Virus record (IMG/VR): IMGVR_UViG_3300050821_001088
Location: 1-61,138 of that record
Reading direction: 5' to 3' (one strand)
DNA length: 61,138 nucleotides
From: a virus
Part shown: positions 1-6,577 of the stretch, one piece after another
Position numbering within the stretch: position 1 is the first letter of the stretch
Layout: every line of letters starts with the position of its first letter
The notes under the pieces: generated by a model
The model's input: the letters and a program-made list of their open reading frames with translations, nothing else
Told to the model about the DNA's origin: nothing
Databases searched by the model: none
Made by a program: the position numbers and the translations under genes

Positions 1-449
1 GCAGGGCGAACCTCAGCGGGGCGAACCTCAGCAGGGCGGAACTCAGCGGGGCGAACCTCAGCGGGGCGAACCTCAGCGGGGCGAACCTCAGCGGGGCGAA
101 CCTCAAGGATGCAATTGATGCGGCCCATGCCTTGGCGATGACGGCCATCCTTCCCGCCGATGGGCCGATCTGGGGATGGAAGAAATGCAAAGACGGCGTG
201 CTGGTGAAACTTGTAATCGGAAATAAAGCACGCCGCAGTCACGCCGCTGGCCGCAAATGCCGCGCCGAGCACGCCAAGGTCCTAGAGGTCATTGGCGCAG
301 AAGTCGGCCTAAGTCTCTATGACGGTAAGACGGAATACCGCGTCGGGCAAATCGTAAAGTGCGATATGTGGAACGAAGATCGCTGGACCGAATGCGGAGG
401 CGGGATTCATTTCTACCTGACAAAAGAAGAAGCGATTGCCCACACCTAG
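1..449 (+). CDS. Pentapeptide-repeat protein with DUF5758-like C-terminus (C-terminal part; gene crosses the window ends)
   Basis: Read in frame from base 3, the first 34 codons are tandem A-N-L-S-G pentapeptides with a few A-E-L-S variants. They continue without a stop into a roughly 110-residue globular domain ending at the TAG at 447-449. The C-terminal domain has the order [10 protein letters not shown], then D-R-W-x-E-C-G-x-G-I-H-F-Y-L-T-x-E-E-A. I recognise this as the domain often fused behind pentapeptide repeats in phage proteins (DUF5758-like). The repeat portion should form a right-handed quadrilateral beta-helix. The N-terminus lies at the other end of the window (GTG at 60981). 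An ATG at 132 exists inside the gene but is not needed as a start. Function unknown; DNA mimicry or protein scaffolding are possibilities from the family only. Confidence 0.85.
   Translation, partial: RANLSGANLSRAELSGANLSGANLSGANLSGANLKDAIDAAHALAMTAILPADGPIWGWKKCKDGVLVKLVIGNKARRSHAAGRKCRAEHAKVLEVIGAEVGLSLYDGKTEYRVGQIVKCDMWNEDRWTECGGGIHFYLTKEEAIAHT
3..107 (+). repeat. 15-bp tandem repeat encoding pentapeptides (left end)
   Basis: Seven near-identical copies of a 15-base unit (gcggggcgaacctca in one phase) encode A-N-L-S-G. Variants occur in copies 1 and 3 (R for G, E for N). The same unit fills the last 85 bases of the window, so the true copy number across the junction cannot be read here. 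Confidence 0.95.
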
Positions 450-495
450 GGCGGACGGCAAAGAGCTGCATTGTGGCAATGGAGGGAAGGTAACC

Positions 496-825
496 GTGGA
501 AACCACTCAGGAATTAACATTCCGAGTCATGGAGGCGCACTATGGGCGACAACATGGACCTGTGGATTCAGGCGTGCTCTGGCCTGCCAATCGAAAAGCA
601 GAACATCTTGGCATATTGCATGGTCGGGGCCTTCTCAGCTTTAGTGAGCCGGGAAACGTTCGAGGCCGCCTTGAGCGTGGCAACAACGTACTATCCTGCG
701 AAGCCGAGTATGCCGACTCCCCTGGACGGCAAGACGGATTCCAGTGCCGCAGAAGGGCAGTAATCTTTGATCTCAAGGATCAGGCATTCAAGTGCCTAAA
801 CTGCTTCCGCGAGGGGGTGCTGTGA
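496..825 (+). CDS. Hypothetical protein, alternative frame overlapping the 542-763 gene
   Basis: This open frame runs from a GTG at 496, which has a GGAGG about 9 nt upstream, to a TGA at 823-825. That stop overlaps the GTG of the next gene (GTGA junction), the arrangement used throughout this operon. The last 28 residues contain C-x16-C-x2-C, like a zinc-ribbon remnant. The middle of the frame looks less protein-like than the competing frame 542-763. Either this frame is real, or only its 3' end is translated from an unrecognised start. Confidence 0.35.
   Translation: METTQELTFRVMEAHYGRQHGPVDSGVLWPANRKAEHLGILHGRGLLSFSEPGNVRGRLERGNNVLSCEAEYADSPGRQDGFQCRRRAVIFDLKDQAFKCLNCFREGVL
542..763 (+). 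CDS. Hypothetical small phage protein
   Basis: Codes for 73 residues from an ATG preceded by GGAGG about 7 nt upstream. The first 50 residues have a regular amphipathic helical pattern (W-I-Q-A-C-S-G-L-P, then a long A/V/L-rich stretch). The tail is proline/serine rich and probably disordered. It overlaps another open frame (496-825) almost completely. I prefer this one for its ribosome site and composition. No family recognised. Confidence 0.45.
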   Translation: MGDNMDLWIQACSGLPIEKQNILAYCMVGAFSALVSRETFEAALSVATTYYPAKPSMPTPLDGKTDSSAAEGQ

Positions 826-998
826 AAAGTTCTTTCAATATCGCAGACCGGAAGCTCCAATTCGTACCCAAGCCCAAACTGCACAAGAATCTCAAGGAAG
901 TGCTCCGCATCGCACGCTATTGGAAGTCTAAGGCCGAGAATGCTTATGCAGGGATGCGGGTCTGTGCAGACCCGTCTCATCGAAGGAAGGATTTATGA
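822..998 (+). CDS. Small basic hypothetical protein
   Basis: GTG start at 822 overlaps the preceding TGA (GTGA) and has GAGGGGG just upstream. The protein is 58 residues and Lys/Arg rich, with one predicted helix containing L-K-E-V-L-R-I-A-R-Y-W. The stop at 996-998 overlaps the ATG of the next gene (ATGA). No family recognised; the position suggests part of the early recombination operon. Confidence 0.6.
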   Translation: MKSSFNIADRKLQFVPKPKLHKNLKEVLRIARYWKSKAENAYAGMRVCADPSHRRKDL

Positions 999-1174
999 GG
1001 GCAGACCAGTTAACCATCCATACAGCCGCCCCAGAACTCTTAGAAGCATTGCAAGAATTGCTATTTCGCTTCAAGCGGGTTGCTGCTGATTTCACTGGCG
1101 AGATAGATCCTGCCGATGAAAAACGCATCGCTATGGCTGAGGCTGCAATTCGGAAGGCCCGAGGTGAAAAGTGA
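995..1174 (+). CDS. Small helical hypothetical protein upstream of ERF
   Basis: 59 residues, ATG overlapping the previous stop, GGAAGG upstream. It begins M-R-A-D-Q-L-T-I and is then fully helical (L-L-E-A-L-Q-E-L-L-F-R-F-K-R), with a charged second half. Small proteins with an L-L-E-A-L-x-x-L-L motif are common in phage early regions. The stop overlaps the GTG of the ERF gene. Its first codons share 17 identical bases with the start of ERF. Confidence 0.7.
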   Translation: MRADQLTIHTAAPELLEALQELLFRFKRVAADFTGEIDPADEKRIAMAEAAIRKARGEK

Positions 1175-2130
1175 ACGACCAGTTAACCATCCAAGCACCT
1201 GAGAAGCCAGTTTCCCCCGCAGCGCAGCCAGAACAGACGGCTGCACCTACCCCAGAGCCTCAGTTATCCTATTCCCCGTCCATTGGGAGTTTGATTGAGG
1301 CTCTGGCTAAGGCTTCATTAGACTTCAAGCCCGTGCTAAAGAATAGCAAAAACCCCTTCTATAAATCCAACTATGCGGATTTAGCCGAAGTTATTGATGC
1401 TACTCGCAACGCTCTGGGAGCAAACGGTTTGGCCGTTCTTCAGCCAGCGATCTACAAGCGAGAGTCCGGCGTGGTTGAGATTCAGACCATCCTAGCGCAC
1501 TCGTCAGGCCAGTGGATGAAGTCCCTGCTAGAGATGCCAATGTCTAAACAGGATGCACAGGGCATTGGATCGGCCATCACTTACGGACGCCGTTATGCCT
1601 ACTCTGCCATGCTGAATGTCGCCAGCGAAGAAGATGACGACGGGAACGCGGCAGTATCCAAGCCGTTCAAGAAAGAGGAAACCGAGGTTCAGTTTGATCA
1701 GCGCACCGAGGATCAGCAAAACCTCAAAACCTTTGAAATCACAGCCATAGACGAAGCCTGCAAGCGTACCGGGAAGACTGAAGATGAAGTTGTGGCCTAC
1801 CTTGGCCTGTTAGGAGAGAAGCGTATCGAGCACCTCAAGCGTGGCCAGTTTAAGAGTTTCCTGCAATGGGCCAATTCCAAGACGGAGCCAAAGAAAACCA
1901 CGGCAGCCCTGAAGCCAGCTTCTCAGATTCCGGCTCCCGATCAGGCGCAGAAGGTCATGAAGCGGCTGTTTGCAACGGCCAATGAATACCAAATCCCAGA
2001 AGGAGACGTAAAAACATGCGCTTACGAGCGTTACAAGGTCGATTCCATGACCAAACTGACCGTTCCTCAACTGGAGGACATGATCGTATGGGTGAAGGAA
2101 GTCGCCGCCGCTGTACGGGAGTCGTCCTAG
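1171..2130 (+). CDS. erf: ERF-family single-strand DNA annealing protein
   Basis: 319 residues from a GTG overlapping the previous stop. Residues about 30-150 match the ERF (essential recombination function, phage P22) superfamily: S-I-G-S-L-I-E-A-L-A-K-A, N-P-F-Y-K-S-N-Y-A-D-L-A-E-V, and G-S-A-I-T-Y-G-R-R-Y-A-Y-S-A-M-L-N-V followed by an acidic E-E-D-D-D-G-N stretch. ERF proteins bind single-stranded DNA and promote annealing, typically for genome circularisation or recombination-dependent replication. The C-terminal half has two helical segments separated by a Lys/Pro linker. It is probably translated with the upstream small genes. This is the clearest recombination gene here; no partner exonuclease is recognisable beside it. 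Confidence 0.9.
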   Translation: MNDQLTIQAPEKPVSPAAQPEQTAAPTPEPQLSYSPSIGSLIEALAKASLDFKPVLKNSKNPFYKSNYADLAEVIDATRNALGANGLAVLQPAIYKRESGVVEIQTILAHSSGQWMKSLLEMPMSKQDAQGIGSAITYGRRYAYSAMLNVASEEDDDGNAAVSKPFKKEETEVQFDQRTEDQQNLKTFEITAIDEACKRTGKTEDEVVAYLGLLGEKRIEHLKRGQFKSFLQWANSKTEPKKTTAALKPASQIPAPDQAQKVMKRLFATANEYQIPEGDVKTCAYERYKVDSMTKLTVPQLEDMIVWVKEVAAAVRESS

Positions 2131-2216
2131 CGCGAAACGGGGTCAGGGAATACTATGCCAAATGCTGGAGACTGGCCTTGCCAGGGCGAACGAAGTGTAA
2201 GGGGTGTCTGAGGTAG
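2088..2216 (+). CDS. Small Cys-rich protein
   Basis: 42 residues, starting at an ATG inside the 3' end of ERF in another frame. The order R-R-R-C-T, A-K-C-W-R-L-A-L-P-G, K-C-K-G-C resembles the short zinc-binding phage proteins that share a C-x-x-W-A-x-P-G-x-x-x-C core. It ends 42 bp before the TnpB RNA candidate begins. Too short for certainty. Confidence 0.5.
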   Translation: MGEGSRRRCTGVVLARNGVREYYAKCWRLALPGRTKCKGCLR

Positions 2217-2258
2217 GGCAAGGGGTAAAGTAGCCGTAGCGGGGCCGCAAAGCGTGGC

Positions 2259-2453
2259 AAATAGCTATTTAGACATCGGGGAGAAGCTCAGACGTGGCGA
2301 GCACCGGCTACGGAGCCGGGGGACGCAGGACAAGCGGAGATGCCTCATTGCCTTCCGCCAAACAACGCCTCCTGCCTCCCCGATCAAAATTAACGAGAGG
2401 GCGCTGACATCTGCCAGTTGCCCTGATCTGAGAGATGCGCCAGGTCAGTTGCG
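2259..2453 (-). ncRNA. Candidate omega RNA (reRNA) of the TnpB element
   Basis: This stretch lies directly 3' of tnpB on the minus strand, where IS200/IS605-type guide RNA scaffolds are found. A perfect 9-bp outer stem pairs 2376-2384 with 2275-2283 (ATCGGGGAG/CTCCCCGAT on the minus strand). Inside it lie a perfect 6-bp hairpin at 2304-2319 (CCGGCT/AGCCGG) and further pairings (CAGGA with TCCTG, GCGGA with TCCGC), giving a branched fold. Beyond the stem lies the 12-bp palindrome AAATAGCTATTT at 2259-2270. The exact ends and the guide boundary are not visible. The location and structure are seen; the RNA role is inferred from the family. Confidence 0.6.
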
Positions 2454-3542
2454 TTAGCTTGCCGCTGCGATGTGTTGCGCGACGTTTGGCCTACTGACAG
2501 AGGCCCTGCCGCGAATCACTACGGCAGCGTTGAAATCGGCATTCGCTTCGTAACCGCAAGCGAGGCACCGAAAGACGGATTGAGAAGGGCGATTCCGCTT
2601 ATTAATATGGCCACACTCAGAACATTCACGGCTGGAATTCCGAGGGTCCACGACAGCAGTGGATATCCCCGCAAGTCGAGCCTTGTACTCGATAAATGCT
2701 CTGAGTTGAGCGAATGCCCAAGAGTGCAGAACTGCTGGGTGCTGACGCCCAGCCGTGATCCTGGTGCGGATTCCGCGCAAATCTTCGAGCGCAATCCCTA
2801 CCCCAGTGCCTTTAGCTTTGGCAACGATCTGCTTGGATACGACGTGGTTTACATCGGACGCGAAGCGATTCTCACGACCGGAAAGTTCCCTGAGTTTACG
2901 ACGGCACCCGCGAGTCCCCTTGCTTTGAAGCTTGGAGCGAAGACGCCTGTTCCTGTAGCGAACTCCTTTTACGGTATCACCGGAGTAGGTTCCGCCATCC
3001 GAGTCTGTTGCGATATTGGCAACCCCGAGGTCGATGCCAAGCCATTCGTCCACTTCCCGCAGGGACGGTTCTTCCACATTGCAGGTAACAGCGAGATACC
3101 ACTTGCCGCGATGATAGAGCAAGTCGGACTCGCCTTGGCGCTGCTTGAGTTGTTCGATCTGGCGAGGTCCGGCCACATAACCAATGTTCTGACGCCCGCC
3201 AACGGTCCAGATGTTGACGTGCGATTCCTTACGGAAGCTCAGTATTCGATCATCATAGGCAATGGCCCCAGTCTTCCCGAACACCCGCTGTCGCTGTTTG
3301 TTGATCTTGTAGGCATCTGCAACTTTGGAAAGGGCGCGAATTGTGACTTGGGAGTTGAGTTCGTACAACTTTCTGGCGGGATGATAAACGGCCTGCTGGA
3401 GAGCGAAAAAGGAAAAGACTTTGATCTTCCAAGCCTCGGCACTCAACCAGTTAGCACAGTCGTTCGCCCGGTGAATGGTAGTCAGTAACAGGGCGGCTTG
3501 TTCCTTCGTCGGCAGCAGTTTGATTTTTGCTGTAATCTTCAA
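2454..3542 (-). CDS. tnpB: TnpB-family RNA-guided nuclease (IS200/IS605 OrfB-like)
   Basis: About 362 residues from a TTG at 3542; a longer frame upstream to 3614 runs through the promoter and is unlikely. RuvC-like catalytic residues are all present: Asp171 in L-G-I-D-L-G-V-A-N, Glu253 in A-L-E-D-L-R-G, and Asp336 in N-A-D-F-N-A-A. A zinc ribbon sits at Cys307/Cys310 and Cys326/Cys329. The N-terminal K-I-T-A-K-I-K-L-L-P-T-K-E-Q is the usual TnpB wedge-domain start. In this family the protein is guided by an RNA made from the element's 3' end to cut DNA next to a short motif. No TnpA is present, so the unit cannot move itself unless helped in trans. It lies opposite to the early operon, between two intact small genes. 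Confidence 0.9.
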   Translation of the reverse strand: MKITAKIKLLPTKEQAALLLTTIHRANDCANWLSAEAWKIKVFSFFALQQAVYHPARKLYELNSQVTIRALSKVADAYKINKQRQRVFGKTGAIAYDDRILSFRKESHVNIWTVGGRQNIGYVAGPRQIEQLKQRQGESDLLYHRGKWYLAVTCNVEEPSLREVDEWLGIDLGVANIATDSDGGTYSGDTVKGVRYRNRRLRSKLQSKGTRGCRRKLRELSGRENRFASDVNHVVSKQIVAKAKGTGVGIALEDLRGIRTRITAGRQHPAVLHSWAFAQLRAFIEYKARLAGISTAVVDPRNSSRECSECGHINKRNRPSQSVFRCLACGYEANADFNAAVVIRGRASVSRPNVAQHIAAAS

Positions 3543-3548
3543 GTATTG

Positions 3549-3557
3549 AGTATAGCA
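3549..3557 (-). promoter_or_regulatory. Extended -10 promoter of tnpB
   Basis: On the minus strand TGCTATACT forms an extended -10 (TGn plus TATACT, 5 of 6 to consensus). It ends 6 nt before the TTG at 3542. No good -35 is visible 17 nt upstream. Confidence 0.5.
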
Positions 3558-3595
3558 TAGGGAATGAAAAAGTTGCAGGAGGGCTGAAAACGCCG

Positions 3596-3823
3596 ATGAG
3601 CTACGAAATTCCAACGTGTGTCAAATGTGGCGCTGAGTACTCGATGCCTGAAGGTTACGAGGCTACTGCTTGGTGCAACCCATGCGCTCAGGAGTTGGTG
3701 CCGGAACTGCTGGAAGCGCTGGAAGTTCTTATTGCTCCAGACAATGGCAAGATTCGAGCCGCCGAATTAAAGGCAAATTTTGCCAAAGCGCGGGCCGTGA
3801 TCAAGAAAGCTAAGGGGCGGTGA
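3596..3823 (+). CDS. Small zinc-ribbon protein
   Basis: 75 residues from ATG 3596, with AGGAGG about 14 nt upstream. The N-terminal C-V-K-C-G and C-N-P-C pairs (residues about 8-30) form a zinc-ribbon arrangement. They are followed by two amphipathic helices ending in a Lys-rich tail. It is the first gene to the right of the TnpB insert on the + strand and presumably shares the early transcript. No specific function recognised. Confidence 0.65.
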   Translation: MSYEIPTCVKCGAEYSMPEGYEATAWCNPCAQELVPELLEALEVLIAPDNGKIRAAELKANFAKARAVIKKAKGR

Positions 3824-3851
3824 GCGGGGGCTTTCGGGAAGGGAGGGGTGA

Positions 3852-4136
3852 GTGAGATGGCGAAGTCGACGACGAAAACTGTATGAGCGTGATCCGTTTG
3901 TTAAGGTATGCCCCGAGTGTGGCGGCCTTCACTTCGGGTCGTATGGCTGCCCCTATGCTCAGACGATTTGCGATGTCTGCGACAAAACGCTGTTACGGCA
4001 CGAAGGTCGCATGTTCTGCGTTGGCGGGAAGACGAAACACGATCCGACTTCTAAATTCTGCACATGTGCGCAGTGCGTAAATGATCGAATGAAGTTCAAG
4101 GAATCGCTGAAACGTGACGCGGAGACTAAACGATGA
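3852..4136 (+). CDS. Small Cys-rich protein with three CxxC-type pairs
   Basis: 94 residues. GTG 3852 is chosen because GGAGG lies 7 nt upstream. It contains C-P-E-C-G-G, C-D-V-C, a single C in M-F-C-V-G-G and C-T-C-A-Q-C, consistent with two or more structural zinc sites, then a basic helical C-terminus. No family recognised. The ATG at 3858 opens only a short frame. Confidence 0.6.
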   Translation: MRWRSRRRKLYERDPFVKVCPECGGLHFGSYGCPYAQTICDVCDKTLLRHEGRMFCVGGKTKHDPTSKFCTCAQCVNDRMKFKESLKRDAETKR

Positions 4137-4164
4137 GAACAAAAGGGGGATGAGGAACAAGGCA

Positions 4165-4383
4165 ATGACTGACAAGAATGAAGGGCTGGAAACACGCGGC
4201 AAGTTTGCAGGTCGCCAATCAGTTTTCAGGGGCGAGGATGACGAAGGCAAGAACACCGACCACGTTATCGAAGTTACGGACACCGAGCCGGAGATTGAGC
4301 TTGCGTGGAACAGCGGGAAGGTCCGTACCTATCTGCGAGTTCGCAAGTCGGATTTGTTACGGGCCATCAAGGAAATGGAGTGA
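4165..4383 (+). CDS. Small hypothetical protein
   Basis: 72 residues from ATG 4165, chosen over in-frame GTG 4114 and ATG 4150 because GAGG lies 10 nt upstream. It is acidic in the middle (G-E-D-D-E-G-K), with a beta-rich core V-I-E-V-T-D-T-E-P-E-I-E-L-A-W and a C-terminal helix L-L-R-A-I-K-E-M-E. No family recognised. Confidence 0.6.
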   Translation: MTDKNEGLETRGKFAGRQSVFRGEDDEGKNTDHVIEVTDTEPEIELAWNSGKVRTYLRVRKSDLLRAIKEME

Positions 4384-4386
4384 GCA

Positions 4387-4596
4387 CTGGCTGAGATCAG
4401 GCCGGAACATCGCAAAGTTGAACCGTGGATGCGTGAGGTTGTGCAGGAAATACTCGCTCACGGTTACGCGCCACGGGGCAATTGGGGCGCATGTTGGGAG
4501 ACTTTAGTCCGAAGAAACGAAGGCAGGTCCGCCCGAAGCTGCGAGCCTCATCTGGAACAGGCGGTTGATACAGGAATTGAAATGGGGGATTTATGA
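4387..4596 (+). CDS. Small hypothetical protein with probable CTG start
   Basis: An open, protein-like frame of 69 codons follows the previous stop in the same phase. It includes W-M-R-E-V-V-Q-E-I-L-A-H-G-Y, G-N-W-G-A-C-W-E-T-L-V-R-R-N-E and C-E-P-H-L-E-Q-A-V. The only standard in-frame start is ATG 4429 (55 residues), which would remove well-formed codons and has no ribosome site. CTG 4387 has GGAG 6 nt upstream. Both starts are possible. The TGA at 4594-4596 sits next to the following small gene. Confidence 0.5.
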   Translation: MAEIRPEHRKVEPWMREVVQEILAHGYAPRGNWGACWETLVRRNEGRSARSCEPHLEQAVDTGIEMGDL

Positions 4597-4615
4597 GGGC
4601 GGCGGGAGATTCAGA

Positions 4616-4780
4616 GTGAGCGAACGTAAATATATTGATGGGCAAATCGTAGATCATTGCTTTGTGCGGCCCAGCAACGGCTCCGACCAGTGCGGCTACG
4701 ATCAATGCCACCAACCAGAACTAGCTCATCTGTGGACGGTCGGCGCAAACAAACCGAATGAGCGGCCAGCGGAGTCTTAG
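4616..4780 (+). CDS. Small hypothetical protein
   Basis: 54 residues from GTG 4616, with a GGCGGGAG ribosome site 8 nt upstream. It contains C-G-Y-D-Q-C-H and a conserved-looking H-L-W-T-V-G. The upstream bases (ggcgggagattcaga) recur at the start of the next gene, suggesting local duplication. No family recognised. Confidence 0.5.
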   Translation: MSERKYIDGQIVDHCFVRPSNGSDQCGYDQCHQPELAHLWTVGANKPNERPAES

Positions 4781-4788
4781 GAGGAGCG

Positions 4789-5382
4789 ATGGCGGGAGAT
4801 TCAGAAGCGGGGCGGAAAGAGTTTGAGGCTTGGGCGCGAGATTACTTTCACGGCATCACTTTATATGAGTTTGAGCGCAAGGTTGATGGCCGTGGCGAGT
4901 ATAAGTGGGAGCCGATGATGTACGCATTCGACGCCTACCGTGCCGGAGTCGAGAGCCAGAGAGAGGAAGGGTGGATCTCGTGCGCGGAGAGGTTGCCGGA
5001 GTTTGGAGGCACATATCTCGTCTCAGTTCCATCGGCAGGAAACGCGCCAGCAGGAAGACAAGGAGGTGCCCTTGGCTGCAAGTGTGTCCACGATGGTCGG
5101 GAGATGTGCGAGCACTGCGGACTGATTGAACAGGTTAAGGACGCACTGTCTCCTCTGCGGGAAGAACTGCGGTCACAAACTTGGGAAGCTGCACACCAGC
5201 AAGAGTGTAGATTGAAGGTTGAGGCCGCGCTGGCCGCTTCCGAACGCCGGGTGGAGGAGTTGAGGGAGGCGTTGGAGAAATTAGAGTTGTACAACCGCGA
5301 CATCGCAGCAGGCCGCATTAACTATCGACCAAAAGATCACATTGCGGTGGCCGAGTCCGTGCTGAAGCGTCAGGAGGGGTAG
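4789..5382 (+). CDS. DUF551-like and coiled-coil protein
   Basis: 197 residues, ATG with TAGGAGG 8 nt upstream. Residues about 60-82 (E-E-G-W-I-S-C-A-E-R-L-P-E-F-G-G-T-Y-L-V) match the start of DUF551, a small domain frequent in phage early genes. A Cys/His cluster (C-K-C, C-E-H-C-G) is followed by a long coiled coil rich in E-E-L-R-E-A-L. The C-terminal end, including a 41-bp and a 30-bp identical segment, is repeated in the gene at 6164-6577. DUF551 has no defined activity. Confidence 0.7.
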   Translation: MAGDSEAGRKEFEAWARDYFHGITLYEFERKVDGRGEYKWEPMMYAFDAYRAGVESQREEGWISCAERLPEFGGTYLVSVPSAGNAPAGRQGGALGCKCVHDGREMCEHCGLIEQVKDALSPLREELRSQTWEAAHQQECRLKVEAALAASERRVEELREALEKLELYNRDIAAGRINYRPKDHIAVAESVLKRQEG

Positions 5383-5558
5383 TGTACGGTGAATGTGATT
5401 ACTGCCATGAGTTCAAGGTGGTAGGCGCACGGACGAAGTTATGCCGCGAGTGCCGGGAACACTATCGCATGGTCGTGGACAAGTACCTCGATGGTGATCC
5501 GCTGACTCCGCTAAAAGCGGCTGCGTATTTAATCGGTGAGCGTGAGGAGGGCAAGTGA
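5382..5558 (+). CDS. Small zinc-finger protein
   Basis: 58 residues from a GTG overlapping the previous TAG (TAGTG). A GAGGGG lies just upstream. C-D-Y-C-H and C-R-E-C pairs at residues about 5-26 make a treble-clef or ribbon-like zinc site, followed by helices and a L-K-A-A-A-Y-L motif. It ends in GTGA, overlapping the next start. Confidence 0.65.
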   Translation: MYGECDYCHEFKVVGARTKLCRECREHYRMVVDKYLDGDPLTPLKAAAYLIGEREEGK

Positions 5559-5761
5559 AACTGGATGAGAAGCAGGTTGAAGCGTTAATGGATTGGGCAA
5601 AAGATGCCACGTTGGAGATCGCCGCCATTGGTGGCAATGGATACGGATTCCGCGTGGAGCGAGTTGTCGCCCGCGTCTACCTGAGAGAACCGTACTGCCG
5701 CATCCACGACGATAAGCGACTTTGCGAATGCACCCTGTTGGCCGAGAGGAGGCTCGGGTGA
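5555..5761 (+). CDS. Small hypothetical protein, paralogue of 6777-7019
   Basis: 68 residues. GTG overlaps the previous stop. The N-terminal K-L-D-E-K-Q-V-E helix is followed by a beta-rich G-G-N-G-Y-G-F-R-V-E-R-V-V-A-R-V-Y-L, then a short Cys-containing segment (C-R, C-E-C) and E-R-R-L-G. The core is identical over 61 bp to the gene at 6777-7019. Function unknown. Confidence 0.65.
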   Translation: MKLDEKQVEALMDWAKDATLEIAAIGGNGYGFRVERVVARVYLREPYCRIHDDKRLCECTLLAERRLG

Positions 5762-6171
5762 AAACTATCTGCCTATTGCTTGGAGTGGTGATGATGGGGT
5801 GCGGGAAGCAGCCCTGGGACAATGCGAACGACAGTCTAGAGCAGCCGGACGAACGGCCCGCCGCGCCTCCGGTCATTCCAGCCGAGTGTCACTGCGGTAA
5901 ACAAGCTCCGTTGCCCCCATTTGGCCAACAGTGTGCGGCGTGTGGCGGGAGGATACCTCCGGTCATTCCAGAGAGCCGGGAGAAGGGGGGGGGGAAGGTG
6001 GAATATGACTGGCAGAGCTGCATGATAAACGGAAGCGAGTGGGGAAGAATGTTAACGCTTCGTGCCGCAGGGGGTTGGCGTATGGTTTCGGCCAGCGTGC
6101 TACCCGACACTTCACGGGGGATATTCGCTTATGTATTTTGGGAGCGGGAGAAGAGAGGCGAGCGTGGCTGA
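5758..6171 (+). CDS. Predicted lipoprotein
   Basis: 137 residues from a GTG overlapping the previous stop. The start M-K-T-I-C-L-L-L-G-V-V-M-M-G-C-G is a short lipoprotein signal with a lipobox-like V-M-M-G-C, so the mature protein should be membrane anchored at Cys15. Downstream there is a Pro-rich segment, a C-H-C-G and C-A-A-C-G-G zinc-ribbon-like pair, and a beta-rich C-terminus. Lipoproteins encoded in early phage operons sometimes act in superinfection exclusion; that role is only a suggestion here. Confidence 0.6.
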   Translation: MKTICLLLGVVMMGCGKQPWDNANDSLEQPDERPAAPPVIPAECHCGKQAPLPPFGQQCAACGGRIPPVIPESREKGGGKVEYDWQSCMINGSEWGRMLTLRAAGGWRMVSASVLPDTSRGIFAYVFWEREKRGERG

Positions 6172-6577
6172 ACAGGAGAGATGTCCAATGTGCGGGAAAT
6201 CGGATCGCTTCATGCGACATCCCGGAACGTGCCCCAATCCGTTCCACGATGAGAACGACGCTGCCGAGATCGTTGCCCAGCACAATCGAACGCACGGAGC
6301 CGCAGAAGAAACGAGTGCTGACCAGATGCGGTCACTGAATCAGGAGTGCGCCACACTGCGGAAGGGCTGCATCGAGTTGAATGCGAAATTGGCCGCTTCC
6401 GAACGCCGGGTGGAGGAGTTGAGGGAGGCGCTTACGCGAATGTTAAGACACTTTGCCGATGAAGACGGTGGCCTGTGTATTGAATGCGGTGAGGTAACCG
6501 GAAAAGGAAAAGGTTGCGACACGTGTTACGTGCTGGCCGAGGCCGAGTCCGTGCTGAAGCGTCAGGAGGGACGATGA
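6164..6577 (+). CDS. Zinc-binding coiled-coil protein
   Basis: 137 residues. GTG 6164 is chosen because AGAGAGG lies upstream and it overlaps the previous stop by 8 nt. It starts with E-R-C-P-M-C-G-K and a second C, H pair (H-P-G-T-C-P-N-P-F-H), a zinc-finger-like module. A coiled coil follows (S-E-R-R-V-E-E-L-R-E-A-L), then C-I-E-C-G-E and C-D-T-C. The coiled coil and C-terminal A-E-S-V-L-K-R-Q-E-G are shared with 4789-5382. Confidence 0.65.
   Translation: MAEQERCPMCGKSDRFMRHPGTCPNPFHDENDAAEIVAQHNRTHGAAEETSADQMRSLNQECATLRKGCIELNAKLAASERRVEELREALTRMLRHFADEDGGLCIECGEVTGKGKGCDTCYVLAEAESVLKRQEGR

Larger units (their letters stand above)
5231..5786 (+). repeat. Duplicated cassette, copy A
   Basis: Segments identical to copy B: 5231-5271 (41 nt), 5349-5378 (30 nt), 5628-5688 (61 nt) and about 20 nt at the lipoprotein start ending at 5786. 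Spacing to copy B grows from 1159 to 1258 bp, so the copies have diverged by insertions and deletions. Confidence 0.85.

Noticed and set aside
3-107. Tandem repeats at both ends as a CRISPR array
   Set aside because: The 15-bp unit has no spacers and reads in frame as A-N-L-S-G pentapeptides of one protein.
2254-2457. A + strand gene or a tRNA downstream of the ERF gene
   Set aside because: The frame has no ribosome site and lies over the branched fold next to tnpB; no T-loop or acceptor stem pattern fits a tRNA.
2472-3488. Long + strand open frame of 338 codons
   Set aside because: It lies opposite TnpB, whose catalytic residues and zinc ribbon are all intact; composition is that of a shadow.
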